Part shown: positions 17,615 to 27,604 of the stretch, one piece after another
Layout of the letters: every line of letters begins with the position of its first letter
Position numbering within the stretch: the first letter of the stretch is position 1
From: Halomonas almeriensis
Lineage (GTDB): Bacteria > Pseudomonadota > Gammaproteobacteria > Pseudomonadales > Halomonadaceae
Direction: 5' to 3'
DNA: 64,000 bases
NCBI RefSeq assembly: GCF_030409235.1
Contig: NZ_JAUFPO010000014.1
Location: 25,682 to 89,681, forward strand
Translations under genes and position numbers: made by a program
Notes under the pieces: model-generated
Told to the model about the DNA's origin: nothing
The model's input: the letters and a program-made list of their open reading frames with translations, nothing else
Databases searched by the model: none

Positions 17615-19291
17615 ATGACCGAGACCACCAGCGCGCCGAATTTCATTCGCAACCAGATCCAGGAAGAACTCGAGGCTGGCCGTCACGACAGGATCGTCAC
17701 CCGGTTCCCGCCGCATCCCAACGGCTTTCTGCATATCGGCCACGCCAAGTCGATCTGTCTGAATTTCGGGCTCGCCGAGCAGTTCGGGGGCGACTGTCAC
17801 CTGCGCTTCGATGACACCAATCCCGACAAAGAAGAGCAGGCCTACATCGATGCCATCAAGGCCGACGTCAACTGGCTGGGCTTCGAATGGGCTGGCGAAG
17901 TGCGTTACGCCTCCGATTACTTCGACCAGCTCTACGCCTGGGCCCGGCACCTGATCAACGAAGGCAAGGCTTATGTGGATGACCTCTCGCCGGACGAGAT
18001 TCGCGAATATCGCGGCACCCTGACCGAAGCCGGCACCCCCAGCCCGTATCGCGACCGCGGTGTCGAGGAAAACCTCGACCTGCTGGAACGCATGCGGGTC
18101 GGCGAGTTTGCCGAGGGCGAGAAGGTGCTGCGCGCGCGGATCGACATGGCGTCACCCAACATCAACCTGCGCGACCCCATCCTCTACCGCATCCGTCATG
18201 CCAGCCATCACCAGGCCGGCGACAAGTGGAAGATCTATCCGTCCTACGACTTCGCGCATGGCCAGTCCGATGCCATCGAAGGCGTCACTCACTCGCTGTG
18301 CTCGCTGGAGTTCGAGGATCACCGTCCGCTCTATGACTGGTTTCTCGCGCAGTTGCCGGTACCGTCGCAGCCGCGTCAGATCGAGTTTGCACGGCTCAAC
18401 CTAAATTACACCCTGACCTCCAAGCGCAAGCTCAAGCTGCTGGTCGACCAGGGCTATGTCGACGGCTGGGACGACCCGCGCATGCCCACCATCTCCGGCA
18501 TGCGCCGCCGTGGCTACACGCCGGCCTCGGTACGCAAGTTCTGCGAGATGATCGGTGTCACCCGTGCCGATGGCGGCCTGGTGGACATCGCCATGCTCTA
18601 CCACGCCATTCGCTCGGATCTCGAGGACAACGCCCCGCGCGCCATGTGCGTGCTCAAGCCGCTCAAGGTGGTGCTGACCAATGTCCCCGAGGATCATGAA
18701 GAGGTCTATGACGTGGCCGGCCACCCCGCTCGCGACGACATGCCGGTGCGCCGTGTGCCCTTCACTCGGGAGATCTACATCGACCGGGATGACTTCATGG
18801 AAGATCCCCCGAAGAAGTTTTTCCGCCTGGCTCCGGGCAAGGAAGTTCGCCTGCGCAACAGCTACGTGATTCGCTGCGACGAGGTCATCAAGGATGATGC
18901 CGGCGAGGTGGTCGAGCTGCGCTGCTCGGTAGACTTCGACACCCTCGGCAGGAACCCCGAGGACCGCAAGGTCAAGGGCGTGCTGCACTGGGTCAGCGCC
19001 GCGCACGGTCTGCCGGTCGAGGTACGTCTCTACGACAACCTCTTCCAGGTCGAGCAGCCCGACAAGGACCGCGATGCCGACTTCCTCGAGCACCTGAATC
19101 CCGAGTCGTTGGTCACCGTCCAGGGTTTTGCCGAGCCGAGCCTGGCGGGGGCGCCGCCGGAGAGTCGCTACCAGTTCGAGCGCGTCGGCTACTTCTGCGC
19201 CGACCGCTACGCCAGTCGCGCCGACAAGCTGGTGTTCAACCGCACCGTGGGACTCAAGGACACCTGGGCGAAGATCAGGAAGAAGGGCTGA
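17615..19291 (+). CDS. glnS: Glutaminyl-tRNA synthetase
   Basis: Charges tRNA-Gln, a class I synthetase. 558 residues (E. coli 554). The HIGH motif appears in [16 protein letters not shown] (about residues 30-45) and the KMSKS counterpart as [10 protein letters not shown], where Thr replaces the usual Met. The C-terminal anticodon-binding beta-barrels are present through [18 protein letters not shown]. Unusually, cysS starts 2 bp after its stop, so the two synthetases are one transcription unit. Confidence 0.97.
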   Translation: MTETTSAPNFIRNQIQEELEAGRHDRIVTRFPPHPNGFLHIGHAKSICLNFGLAEQFGGDCHLRFDDTNPDKEEQAYIDAIKADVNWLGFEWAGEVRYASDYFDQLYAWARHLINEGKAYVDDLSPDEIREYRGTLTEAGTPSPYRDRGVEENLDLLERMRVGEFAEGEKVLRARIDMASPNINLRDPILYRIRHASHHQAGDKWKIYPSYDFAHGQSDAIEGVTHSLCSLEFEDHRPLYDWFLAQLPVPSQPRQIEFARLNLNYTLTSKRKLKLLVDQGYVDGWDDPRMPTISGMRRRGYTPASVRKFCEMIGVTRADGGLVDIAMLYHAIRSDLEDNAPRAMCVLKPLKVVLTNVPEDHEEVYDVAGHPARDDMPVRRVPFTREIYIDRDDFMEDPPKKFFRLAPGKEVRLRNSYVIRCDEVIKDDAGEVVELRCSVDFDTLGRNPEDRKVKGVLHWVSAAHGLPVEVRLYDNLFQVEQPDKDRDADFLEHLNPESLVTVQGFAEPSLAGAPPESRYQFERVGYFCADRYASRADKLVFNRTVGLKDTWAKIRKKG

Positions 19292-19292
19292 T

Positions 19293-20693
19293 ATGCAGAT
19301 CTACAACACCCTGACACGTCGCAAGGAAGCGCTCACGCCTCTAGAGGCCGGCAAGGTGCGCATGTACGTGTGCGGCATGACGGTCTACGACTACTGCCAC
19401 CTGGGTCACGCCCGGGTGATGGTGGCCTTCGATGTCATCACCCGTTATCTGCGGGCCCGGGGCTATGACGTCAATTATGTGCGCAACATCACCGACATCG
19501 ACGACAAGATCCTCAAGCGTGCCGAGGAAAACGGCGAGAGCATCCAGGCGCTCACCGAACGCATGATTGACGCCATGCACGAGGACGAAGGCCGCCTTGG
19601 CGTCCAGCGGCCCGACCACGAGCCGCGCGCCACCGGCCATGTCGACGACATCACGGCGATGATCCAGACGCTGATCGACAAGGGCTATGCCTATGCGGCG
19701 GACAATGGCGATGTCTACTACCGCGTGCGCCGTTTCGCCGAGTACGGCAAGCTCAACAACCGCGACCCCGACGAAATGCGGGCCGGCGCCCGGGTGGATG
19801 TCGACGCGCACAAGGAAGACCCGCTCGACTTCGTGCTGTGGAAGGCCGCCAAGCCCGGCGAGGCCGAATGGCCCTCGCCCTGGGGGCCAGGCCGCCCCGG
19901 CTGGCATATCGAGTGCTCGGCCATGTCGACCTGCTGCCTGGGCGACACCTTCGATATTCATGGTGGCGGGCCGGACCTGACCTTCCCCCACCACGAGAAC
20001 GAGATCGCCCAGAGCGAGGCCGCCACCGGCAAGACCTACGTCAACACCTGGATGCATGCCGGGGCCGTGCGCGTGCAGCACGAGAAGATGTCCAAGTCGC
20101 TGGGCAACTTCTTCACCATTCGTGACGTGCTCGAGCATCACGACCCGGAAGTGGTGCGCTATCTGCTGGTGGCCAGCCATTACCGCAGCCCGATCAACTA
20201 TGCACCGGACTCCCTGGCCGATGCCCGCAAGTCTCTGGAGCGTTTCTACAACGCCCTGGACGGGCTGGACCTCGAAAACGCCACGGCGGGGCAGGTGGAT
20301 GAGCGTTTCGACGCGCGCTTTACCGAGGCCATGGACGACGACTTCAACACCGCCGAGGCGCTCTCGGTGCTCTTCGATCTGGCCCGGGAAGTCAACCGGG
20401 CGCGCAAGGAAGTTCCCGAGCAGGCGGTGGCCCTGGCCGCGGAACTCAAGCGGCTGGGCGGTGTGCTGGGATTGCTGCAGCAGGTACCCGCCGACTTCCT
20501 CAAGGGTGGAGCCGGCGAGCTGCCGCTCGGCGAGGACGAGATCCAGGCGCGCATCAGCGAGCGTGCCGAGGCCAAGCAGGCACGTGACTTCGCGCGGGCC
20601 GATGCCATCCGCGACGAGCTCGCCGCCCTGGGCATCGTCCTCAAGGACAGCCGCGAAGGCACCTCCTGGGTGTTCGAGGCCCCCGGCGAATGA
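19293..20693 (+). CDS. cysS: Cysteinyl-tRNA synthetase
   Basis: Charges tRNA-Cys, a monomeric class I synthetase. The ATG at 19293 gives 466 residues (E. coli 461). Zinc ligands sit in [18 protein letters not shown], which also carries the HIGH-like motif, in WHIECSAM and in [12 protein letters not shown]. The KMSKSLGN loop is intact. The start lies one base past the glnS stop, implying translational coupling; the longer upstream frame is only overlap with glnS. Confidence 0.97.
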   Translation: MQIYNTLTRRKEALTPLEAGKVRMYVCGMTVYDYCHLGHARVMVAFDVITRYLRARGYDVNYVRNITDIDDKILKRAEENGESIQALTERMIDAMHEDEGRLGVQRPDHEPRATGHVDDITAMIQTLIDKGYAYAADNGDVYYRVRRFAEYGKLNNRDPDEMRAGARVDVDAHKEDPLDFVLWKAAKPGEAEWPSPWGPGRPGWHIECSAMSTCCLGDTFDIHGGGPDLTFPHHENEIAQSEAATGKTYVNTWMHAGAVRVQHEKMSKSLGNFFTIRDVLEHHDPEVVRYLLVASHYRSPINYAPDSLADARKSLERFYNALDGLDLENATAGQVDERFDARFTEAMDDDFNTAEALSVLFDLAREVNRARKEVPEQAVALAAELKRLGGVLGLLQQVPADFLKGGAGELPLGEDEIQARISERAEAKQARDFARADAIRDELAALGIVLKDSREGTSWVFEAPGE

Positions 20694-20723
20694 GCCGGGG
20701 CATCAGGGACGACAGGTGAAGCC

Positions 20724-21134
20724 ATGTCATTGACGCCCAGCGAATGCTCGGATGCCATCCAGTATCTACGGCAGGTGCTGCCCGGCCTGCAGGCGGTCTA
20801 CCTGTTTGGCAGTCAGGCGAATGGCAGTTCGCGTCTGGACAGTGATGTCGACCTGGCCGTCCTGTTGCCCCGGCCACTGGAGGCCGAGCGGCGCTGGGAA
20901 GTGGCCCAGACACTGGCTTCTCGTCTGGGGCGTGATGTGGATCTGGTGGACCTGCGCGGTGCATCGACCGTCATGCAGCATCAGGTTCTGAGTCATGGCG
21001 GGCCGGTCTGGTCCGCCGGGTCCGTTGCCGACGAGTACGAGCTGAGCGTATTCAGCGAGTATTGGGACCTCACCATCCAACGGCGCGAGCTGGTCGACGA
21101 TATCAAGCAACGGGGGCGTGTCCATGGCCGATGA
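20724..21134 (+). CDS. MNT-domain nucleotidyltransferase (MntA-type antitoxin)
   Basis: 136 residues. The minimal-nucleotidyltransferase signature VYLFGSQANGSSRLDSDVDL (about residues 26-45) has the GS motif and the DxD metal pair. Such proteins are normally the antitoxin half of MNT/HEPN (MntA-HepT) pairs, where they inactivate the HEPN RNase by adding AMP. Here the overlapping downstream frame is only 24 codons, so the partner is a remnant and this gene is an orphan. It begins 30 bp after cysS on the same strand. Family assignment is firm; activity is unknown. Confidence 0.8.
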   Translation: MSLTPSECSDAIQYLRQVLPGLQAVYLFGSQANGSSRLDSDVDLAVLLPRPLEAERRWEVAQTLASRLGRDVDLVDLRGASTVMQHQVLSHGGPVWSAGSVADEYELSVFSEYWDLTIQRRELVDDIKQRGRVHGR

Positions 21135-21198
21135 TGTCTTGCTCAACAAGGCTGATTTTGCCCGGCCGTCGCGCGTGGCGTTGCTGAACAGCTTCTGA
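21124..21198 (+). pseudogene. Truncated HEPN (HepT-type) toxin remnant
   Basis: A frame starting at the ATG at 21124, overlapping the MNT gene by 11 bp as in intact MNT/HEPN operons, begins MADDVLLNKADFAR, which resembles the first residues of HepT proteins, and then stops after 24 residues. A full HEPN toxin has about 135-145 residues including an RX4-6H motif, none of which remains before the DUF1853 gene arrives from the other strand. I infer deletion of nearly the whole toxin. Confidence 0.55.
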
Positions 21199-21208
21199 CT
21201 CGAGGCCA

Positions 21209-22168
21209 TCAGCCACTGGGCCCCAGGGGAATCTGCCGGGGCCAGTCATCCTCCACGACAAAGACCCGCTGCCAGCCCTTGCCGGGACGGTAGAGCGCCA
21301 GCTGCCGCGGTGCGCCGCTGTGCGCGAAGTGTTCTGCCAGGCAGGCGGCCAACTCATCCAGGCCGAGCAGATGACGGCGGGCAGGAGGGGCCAGCCAGTG
21401 AGGCTTGCCCAGCCAGCTGCCCCGGGTCGCGTCGTCCAGCGTGGCGGCGAAGGCCGGCCAGTGTGCCCAGTGTAGCCAGAGCCCACGGTAATGGGCGGAG
21501 TGGGCCTGAACGGGGGCGGGCATTGGGTGTTCCCAGGGATAGAAGAGCACGCCGGGCATGGCCAGACGCTGCTGCAGACGTCCCTGCCAGGATGGGCCGA
21601 GGGCGGTGGCCAGGGCATCCCGGGCATCCGGCGAGTGGGCCAGGGGGAACTGGTGACGTTCCAGGTGGGCCTGCTTGAGAGCCAGGCTGTCCATGCCGTT
21701 GGTGCCGATCCAGCGGGCCGGGTCGTTCGGCCTGCCGGGCCCGCTCGGCAGGCCCAGATAGAACTTGATCGCCAGCTCCAGGTGAATCGGTGTGGTATCG
21801 CCCTGTCGCTGTTGATAGACCAGATCCAGCTCACCCCGGGTGCGGCGCCCGCGAATCACCGCCAGGTTGTGCACCCGCAAGCGTGTCCCCGGCGCCGTCT
21901 GCAGCAGGTATTGCCAGAGCCGCTCATGGTAGTGACCGAGACGCGAGGCGCCGGGCTCCCCGGTCATGGCCTCCAGCATCGCGGGCGCCTCGGCCTGTCG
22001 ATCCAGGTAGCCCTGCAGGGCCTGCCGGCTCCCCAGGCCCAGGGATTGGCGCGTCGGCCGGCCCGGCCAGGCCAGGGACAGCAGGTCCGGGGCGCTCAGC
22101 AGCCAGGCCAGGTTACGTACCTGCGGATGCTGCCAGCGTTCGAGAAAATCGGTATCGTAGGGTGGCAT
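21209..22168 (-). CDS. DUF1853 family protein
   Basis: 319 residues resembling the DUF1853 family of Pseudomonas and Halomonas. The middle region carries a restriction-endonuclease-like pattern: RGRRTRGELDLVYQQRQ, then IHLELAIKFYLG. The spaced E, D and E-x-K residues are the kind found in PD-(D/E)XK nucleases; that catalytic role is inference only. It is convergent with the MNT/HEPN pair and divergent from the osmF-type gene, and its 3' end lies 10 bp from the HEPN remnant stop. Confidence 0.65.
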   Translation of the reverse strand: MPPYDTDFLERWQHPQVRNLAWLLSAPDLLSLAWPGRPTRQSLGLGSRQALQGYLDRQAEAPAMLEAMTGEPGASRLGHYHERLWQYLLQTAPGTRLRVHNLAVIRGRRTRGELDLVYQQRQGDTTPIHLELAIKFYLGLPSGPGRPNDPARWIGTNGMDSLALKQAHLERHQFPLAHSPDARDALATALGPSWQGRLQQRLAMPGVLFYPWEHPMPAPVQAHSAHYRGLWLHWAHWPAFAATLDDATRGSWLGKPHWLAPPARRHLLGLDELAACLAEHFAHSGAPRQLALYRPGKGWQRVFVVEDDWPRQIPLGPSG

Positions 22169-22222
22169 GAGGCCTCAGGATGACATCGCCATGGTGTTCC
22201 GACAGTCTGGTATGTGGCACTT

Positions 22223-22228
22223 TATACT
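22223..22228 (+). promoter_or_regulatory. Candidate -10 box of the osmoprotectant importer operon
   Basis: TATACT followed by T (TTTATACTTC) lies 31 bp before the first gene. There is no good -35, which is compatible with a sigma-S-type promoter as for osmF in E. coli, but this is a guess from one box. Confidence 0.35.
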
Positions 22229-22258
22229 TCACCCGACATTCCCGACCAGCAGGTGCTA

Positions 22259-23194
22259 ATGATGAACTCGTCTCTCACGCGTTTTGCCGCCCTGGCGGCC
22301 GGTGGCCTGATGGCCCTGTCCATGACGGCCCAGGCCGACACCCCGAAAGAGGGCGATCCGGTGGTCGTGGCCTCCAAGATCGACACCGAAGGCTCGGTGC
22401 TGGGGCAACTGATCCTGCAGCGCCTGGAGAACAACGGCATCAAGGTGGAAAACAGCCTGCAGCTTGGCACCACCAGCATCGTGCGCGAGGCCCTGACCTC
22501 CGGCGAGATCGACCTCTACCCCGAGTACACCGGCAATGGCGCCTTCTTCTTCGACATGGCCGACAGCGATGTGTGGAAGAATGCCGAGGATGCCCATGCG
22601 ACCGTCAAGGCCGAGGATCGCAAGCGCAACGGCCTGGTCTGGCTGACCCCGGCCGACGCCAACAACACCTGGGCGATCAGCCTGAGGGGCGAGCTGGCAC
22701 GCCAGAACGAGCTCACCAGCCTCGAGGATCTGGCGGCCTATCTGGATGATGGCGGTGACTTCAAGCTGGCAGCCAGTGCCGAGTTCATCGAGTCGCCCCA
22801 GGCGCTGCCGGCCTTCCAGGATGCCTACGGCTTCGAACTCAGCGACGACCAGCTGCTGGTGCTCTCCGGCGGCAACACCGCCGCCACCATGCGCGCCGCC
22901 GCCCAGCAGACCAGTGGTGTCAATGCCGCCATGACCTATGGCACCGACGGCGGCCTTCAGGCACTCGACCTGGTGGTCATGGACGACACCCTGGGCGTTC
23001 AACCGATCTACCAGCCCGCCCCGGTGATTCGCGAGTCGGTGCTCGAGACCTATCCCGAGATCGAAAGCCTGCTGGCACCGGTCTTCGAGGCCCTGGACCG
23101 CGACACCCTGCAACGTCTCAACGGCAATGTGGCCGTCAAGGGGCTTCCCCCGGCGGATGTGGCGGCCGACTTCCTCGAGTCGCTGTCCGACTGA
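22259..23194 (+). CDS. osmF: Osmoprotectant ABC importer, periplasmic binding protein (OsmF/YehZ-like)
   Basis: Binds glycine betaine or a similar compatible solute in the periplasm. 311 residues from the ATG at 22259 (AGGTG just upstream; a second ATG follows immediately). A signal peptide with cleavage after AQA (about residue 22) is visible. The OpuAC-type domain then shows VVVASKIDTEGSVLGQ, LGTTSIVREALTSGEIDLYPEYTG and a C-terminal LNGNVAVKGLPPADVAADFL. Four genes in a row (binding protein, permease, ATPase, permease) form one operon of the YehZYXW type. Confidence 0.9.
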   Translation: MMNSSLTRFAALAAGGLMALSMTAQADTPKEGDPVVVASKIDTEGSVLGQLILQRLENNGIKVENSLQLGTTSIVREALTSGEIDLYPEYTGNGAFFFDMADSDVWKNAEDAHATVKAEDRKRNGLVWLTPADANNTWAISLRGELARQNELTSLEDLAAYLDDGGDFKLAASAEFIESPQALPAFQDAYGFELSDDQLLVLSGGNTAATMRAAAQQTSGVNAAMTYGTDGGLQALDLVVMDDTLGVQPIYQPAPVIRESVLETYPEIESLLAPVFEALDRDTLQRLNGNVAVKGLPPADVAADFLESLSD

Positions 23195-23264
23195 CTTCGA
23201 CTGGAGAGGCGCCGATCAAGCGCCTCTCGTGAATTCCTGAACATCTGAATGGCTGAGCGGCTTG

Positions 23265-24428
23265 ATGCGAGAGGGAGCAGGGTCCAATAGCGTGCTGGTC
23301 AGTCTGATGCTGGTACTGCTGGTCAGCTGGCTTGGCCTGGATGCGGTCAGTGTGGCCGCCAACCGTATTGTTCCCGGAGAGGGCATCGGCCTGGGCGGTG
23401 TGGCCGGCTGGCCGGGCATTCTGCTCAGCGTTGCGCCCATGCTCGGCGTGTTGTGGCTGGCCTGGCGGCCGAGCCCCGGGCGCCTGCGGGTGGCGCTGCT
23501 GCTGGTCATGGCGATGCTCGCGGCCCTGCCCGTATGGCTGGTGGTGGCGGCCGCGCTGACGGTAGACCCGGCACTTCCCCAGTCGCGTCTGTCCATCGGC
23601 CCCGCCGTATGGCTGGCGCTCTTCATGCTGTTGCTCTCGCGTATCGAGTTGCGCGGCCGTATCCGTGTGCCGCGCTGGCAGGGGGCGCTGCTCGACCTCC
23701 TGCCTCTGCTCAGCCTGGGGCTGTGCCTGCTGACGGCTCTCGAGCCCCTGGCGCTGCGTCAAGAATACTTGGCGCGAGAGCCGGCCTTCATCGCGGCCAT
23801 CGGCGAGCACCTGTTGCTGGTCAGTGTCGCTGTGCTGGTCAGTCTTTCGCTGGGCGTGGGGCTGGCCATGGCCATGCGCCGCTGGCCGAGCGCCCAGCGT
23901 TTCGGCTTCACGCTGCTCAACTTTCTGCAGACCATCCCCAGCCTGGCCCTGTTCGGCCTTTTGCTGGCGCCATTGGCCTGGCTGTCCAATCGCTTCGAGT
24001 GGATCGATGCACTGGGCGTCAGTGGCATCGGCTGGGCGCCGGCGCTGCTGGCGCTGGTCGCCTACAGCCTGCTGCCCATGGTCCGCAACACCTATGTGGC
24101 CCTAGAGGAAGTGGACCCGGGCGTTATTGATGCCGCCCGTGGCATGGGCATGAGCCGCGCCCAGATCTTTCGCCAGGTACGTCTGCCCCTGGGCCTGCCG
24201 GTATTGCTCGAGGGTATTCGCATCACCACGGTTCAGGCCATCGGCCTGACCGCCGTGGCTGCGCTGATCGGGGCCGGCGGGCTGGGGCGCTTCATCTTTC
24301 AGGGGCTGGGACAGGCGGCCATGGACCTGGTGCTGCTGGGCGCCTTGCCGATTCTGATCATGGCCCTGCTGGCCGATGCCCTGCTGGGCGCCCTGACCGA
24401 ACGACTGCGACCCGGAGGCCTGCGGTGA
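23265..24428 (+). CDS. yehY: Osmoprotectant ABC importer permease (YehY-like)
   Basis: 387 residues. The first half has several hydrophobic helices and the second half carries a BPD-type permease domain with the EAA-like loop AARGMGMSRAQIFRQVRLPLG. The length matches E. coli YehY (385), the longer of the two permeases of this system. The ATG at 23265 was chosen because an ATG at 23250 is out of frame and stops soon. It overlaps the ATPase gene start by 4 bp (GTGA). Confidence 0.88.
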   Translation: MREGAGSNSVLVSLMLVLLVSWLGLDAVSVAANRIVPGEGIGLGGVAGWPGILLSVAPMLGVLWLAWRPSPGRLRVALLLVMAMLAALPVWLVVAAALTVDPALPQSRLSIGPAVWLALFMLLLSRIELRGRIRVPRWQGALLDLLPLLSLGLCLLTALEPLALRQEYLAREPAFIAAIGEHLLLVSVAVLVSLSLGVGLAMAMRRWPSAQRFGFTLLNFLQTIPSLALFGLLLAPLAWLSNRFEWIDALGVSGIGWAPALLALVAYSLLPMVRNTYVALEEVDPGVIDAARGMGMSRAQIFRQVRLPLGLPVLLEGIRITTVQAIGLTAVAALIGAGGLGRFIFQGLGQAAMDLVLLGALPILIMALLADALLGALTERLRPGGLR

Positions 24429-25408
24429 TCGAATTGATGCAAGTCAGCAAGCGTTTTGGCGACGCTCTGGCGGTGGACGACGTTTCGCTGAATATAGCCC
24501 GGGGCGAGCTGTGTGTGCTGATCGGAACCTCGGGGTGTGGCAAGTCGACGACCCTGCGCATGATCAATCGTCTGATCGAACACAGCGCCGGGGAAATCCA
24601 CCTGGAAGGGCAGCCGGTGCGCGAGTTCCGCGAGGAAGTGCTGCGCCGGCGCATCGGCTATGCCATCCAGAGTACCGGGTTGTTCCCGCACTGGACGGTG
24701 GCGCGCAACATTGGCCTGGTGCCGGGCCTGCTCAAGTGGCCACGGGCGCGCATCCGCGAACGGGTCGAGGAACTCATGGCGCTGCTAGGGCTCGAGGTGG
24801 CGGAGTTTGCCGACAAGTACCCCAGTCAGCTTTCCGGCGGCCAGGCCCAGCGGGTCGGCGTGGCCCGGGCCCTGGCCGCCGACCCGGACATCCTTTTGAT
24901 GGACGAACCCTTCGGCGCCCTCGACCCGATCACCCGGGAGTCGCTTCAGGACGAGCTGATTCGCCTCCAGGCCCGGCTCAACAAGACCATCGTCTTCGTC
25001 ACCCACGACATGGACGAAGCCCTGCGGCTGGCAGATCGTCTGGTGGTCATGAATCAGGGTCGCATCATCCAGCAGGGCCATCCGCTCGAACTGCTGCGCC
25101 GGCCCGCCGATGGTTTTGTCGAGTCGCTGCTGGGTGGTGAGGATCGCGGCCTCAAGGAAGCGGCCCTGCTGCCGGTCAGCCAGCGCATGGTAGCGCTGGA
25201 CGACGCGCCGCCGGATGAGCAACAGGTGGCGCAGCATGCCACCCTGCGCGAGGCGCTGTCGATCATGCTGTGGCGCCATACCGAGCGCCTGACCGTGGTC
25301 GATGAGGCGGGCCGGCCAGTGGGGCAGTTGTATCTGGCACAGCTCGTGGGCATTAACGGCGAGGCCTCGGGGAGGGGGCATGACCGCCACCACCGAGCCG
25401 CCGGCTAA
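24425..25408 (+). CDS. yehX: Osmoprotectant ABC importer ATPase (YehX-like)
   Basis: Energises the importer. 327 residues with Walker A GTSGCGKSTTLRM, Q-loop AIQSTG, signature LSGGQAQRVGVARAL and Walker B ILLMDEPFGALDP. The last 90 or so residues form a CBS-like segment (LREALSIMLWRHTERLTVVDEAGRPVGQL), as in other osmoregulated ABC ATPases where CBS domains sense ionic strength; only about one CBS repeat is seen. The GTG start overlaps the previous stop. Confidence 0.92.
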   Translation: MIELMQVSKRFGDALAVDDVSLNIARGELCVLIGTSGCGKSTTLRMINRLIEHSAGEIHLEGQPVREFREEVLRRRIGYAIQSTGLFPHWTVARNIGLVPGLLKWPRARIRERVEELMALLGLEVAEFADKYPSQLSGGQAQRVGVARALAADPDILLMDEPFGALDPITRESLQDELIRLQARLNKTIVFVTHDMDEALRLADRLVVMNQGRIIQQGHPLELLRRPADGFVESLLGGEDRGLKEAALLPVSQRMVALDDAPPDEQQVAQHATLREALSIMLWRHTERLTVVDEAGRPVGQLYLAQLVGINGEASGRGHDRHHRAAG

Positions 25409-25423
25409 GGGCAGGGTACCGTC

Positions 25424-26200
25424 ATGAATCACACCGCTTCTACGGCGACTCGTTCGTCGCCCTGCGCCAACGGGTCTGCGGCAAGGCGCTGGCTGGCCCC
25501 CCTGGCTTGGCTGTTGCTGTTGACATACGCCTGCTGGGGCATGCCGTGGCTTGAGCCGTTGTTTCGCCTGGTCGAGCCCGATAGCCGCGACGTCATCTAT
25601 GCCAGGGCCGACTTCTTCCTGCTGCTGGGTCGTCATATGTTGGTCGTAGGCGTTGCCGCCCTGCTGGCGATCGGCATCGGCGTGGCCGCCGCCATTGCCG
25701 TGACGCGCCCAGCGGGCCGCGACTTCCTGCCCATGGTCAGTCAGCTGGCCTCCATGGGACAGACCTTTCCGCCCGTGGCCGTACTGGCGCTGGCCGTGCC
25801 GGTGCTCGGCTTCGGCACCCTGCCGGTCATCGTCGCGCTGTTGCTCTACGGCCTGCTGCCCATCGTGCGCAATACCCTGGCCGGCCTGGAAGGCATCGAT
25901 GGCGGGGTGGCGGAAGCCGCCCGCGGCATGGGCATGACCGGTGGCCAGCGGCTGCTTCGGGTCGAGCTGCCGCTGGCCGCTCCCATCATCCTGGCCGGCA
26001 TCCGTACCTCGGTGACCATCAACATCGCCACCGCCGCCATCGGCTCCACGGTGGGCGCCAGCAACCTCGGCGACCCCATCATCTCGGGCATCGTCAACGG
26101 CAACATCGCCTATGTGCTGCAGGGCGCGCTGCTGATCGGCCTGCTCGCGCTGAGCGTCGACAGCCTCTTTGCGCGCTTGCAGCCCGCTTCCCCGCAATAG
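25424..26200 (+). CDS. yehW: Osmoprotectant ABC importer permease (YehW-like)
   Basis: 258 residues with about six hydrophobic helices and the permease loop AARGMGMTGGQRLLRVELPLA. It completes the importer and lies 15 bp after the ATPase gene. E. coli YehW has 243 residues. The gap after it (161 bp) carries the palindrome and leader of the 2-oxoacid dehydrogenase operon. Confidence 0.9.
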   Translation: MNHTASTATRSSPCANGSAARRWLAPLAWLLLLTYACWGMPWLEPLFRLVEPDSRDVIYARADFFLLLGRHMLVVGVAALLAIGIGVAAAIAVTRPAGRDFLPMVSQLASMGQTFPPVAVLALAVPVLGFGTLPVIVALLLYGLLPIVRNTLAGLEGIDGGVAEAARGMGMTGGQRLLRVELPLAAPIILAGIRTSVTINIATAAIGSTVGASNLGDPIISGIVNGNIAYVLQGALLIGLLALSVDSLFARLQPASPQ

Positions 26201-26256
26201 CTGCCAGCCTGAATGGCTGGTCAGCTACTTCCAACTTGGCTATTCTGCCTCTACAG

Positions 26257-26272
26257 TTTACGTTAACGTAAA
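26257..26272. promoter_or_regulatory. 16-bp perfect palindrome, candidate LiuR-type operator
   Basis: TTTACGTTAACGTAAA is a perfect palindrome 90 bp before the E1-alpha start. It resembles the operator class of LiuR-type MerR regulators that control branched-chain amino acid breakdown in Proteobacteria. The downstream genes encode a branched-chain 2-oxoacid dehydrogenase, which fits. The palindrome is seen; the regulator is inferred from recall of the motif class. Confidence 0.6.
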
Positions 26273-26361
26273 TCGAAAGCGCGGAATGTCGGGGCAACCC
26301 CCTGGCAGTCCGCCATGACAATGACAATACTTCCCCCAAAAGGGGCAAGGATGATCATCAC

Positions 26362-27603
26362 ATGACAACAAGACCCGACAGCACCATGCCGCCGGCGCCC
26401 ATGACCGGCACACCGGAGTTTCTGGCCGGTGACGAATACCGCATCCCGACCTGGTGCGTCCTCGGCGAGGACGGTCGACCGCTCGAAGGCGCGCAAGCGC
26501 CGGACATCGAGCGCGACAAGGCGCGCCGCATCTATGAAGCCATGCTGGCCACCCGCGTGATGGACGAGCGCATGATGGCCGCCCAGCGCCAGGGGCGCCT
26601 GAGTTTCTACATGCAGTGCACCGGCGAGGAGGCCGCCGTGGTCGGCGCCACTGCCGCCCTCGACGATGCCGACATGATCATGGCGCAGTATCGCGAGCAG
26701 GGCGCGCTGGTCTATCGCGGCTTCAGCTTCGACGAGTTCATGAACCAGCTGTTCGGCAATCAGCTCGACTATGGCAAGGGCCGGCAGATGCCGATTCACT
26801 ACGGCTCGCGCAAGCTGCACTATATGACCATCTCCTCGCCGTTGGGCACCCAGATTCCCCAGGCCACCGGCTATGCCTACGGCCAGAAGCTGGCCGGCAA
26901 TGGCCTCTGCACCCTGGTGTTTTTCGGCGAGGGCGCCGCCTCCGAGGGCGATTTTCATGCCGCCCTGAACATGGCGGCGGTCCACGACGCGCCGGTGATC
27001 TTCTTCTGCCGCAACAACGGCTACGCCATCTCCACGCCCACCGTCGAGCAGTTTGCCGCCGACGGCGTGGCGCCCCGGGCACTCGGCTATCGCATGCATG
27101 TCATCCGCATCGACGGCAACGACATCCTGGCCGTCTACCGCGCCACCGAGGAAGCCCGGCGCATCGCCGTGGAGCACAACAAGCCGGTGCTCATCGAAGC
27201 CATGACCTATCGCCTGGCGGCTCATTCCTCCTCTGACGATCCCTCCGGCTACCGCTCGCGCAAGGAGGAGGAAGCCTGGCGCGAAAAGGACCCCATCCTG
27301 CGCATGAAACGCTGGTTGATCGAGCGCGACTGGTGGAGCGATGACGAGGAAAATGCCCGCCAGGACGAGCTGCGTCGCGAAGTGCTGGAGACCATGAAAC
27401 GCGCCGAGAAGCGTCCGCCGCCCGACCTGGGCACCCTGGTCAGCGACGTCTACGCCGATGTCACCCCGGCCCTGCAGCGCCAGCTCGATGCCCTGACGGC
27501 GCATGTGCGTCGTTATCCGGATGCCTATCCCCGGGGAGCGAGCTCGCTGGACCCGGACGTCAAGGACAGCACGGATGTCACGACCGATCAGGGAGGCGCC
27601 TGA
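26362..27603 (+). CDS. bkdA1: Branched-chain 2-oxoacid dehydrogenase E1 component, alpha subunit
   Basis: Thiamine-diphosphate-dependent decarboxylation of the keto acids from Val, Leu and Ile. 413 residues. The sequence follows human BCKDHA more closely than pyruvate dehydrogenase E1: [40 protein letters not shown] and [20 protein letters not shown]. The TPP motif is [16 protein letters not shown] through FFCRNN, with the phospho-loop-like [12 protein letters not shown]. It leads an E1alpha-E1beta-E2 operon behind the palindrome at 26257. No E3 gene is present in the window. Confidence 0.88.
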   Translation: MTTRPDSTMPPAPMTGTPEFLAGDEYRIPTWCVLGEDGRPLEGAQAPDIERDKARRIYEAMLATRVMDERMMAAQRQGRLSFYMQCTGEEAAVVGATAALDDADMIMAQYREQGALVYRGFSFDEFMNQLFGNQLDYGKGRQMPIHYGSRKLHYMTISSPLGTQIPQATGYAYGQKLAGNGLCTLVFFGEGAASEGDFHAALNMAAVHDAPVIFFCRNNGYAISTPTVEQFAADGVAPRALGYRMHVIRIDGNDILAVYRATEEARRIAVEHNKPVLIEAMTYRLAAHSSSDDPSGYRSRKEEEAWREKDPILRMKRWLIERDWWSDDEENARQDELRREVLETMKRAEKRPPPDLGTLVSDVYADVTPALQRQLDALTAHVRRYPDAYPRGASSLDPDVKDSTDVTTDQGGA

Positions 27604-27604
27604 G

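Noticed and set aside
20724..21198. Active MNT/HEPN toxin-antitoxin module
   Set aside because: The HEPN frame ends after 24 codons and lacks the RX4-6H motif.
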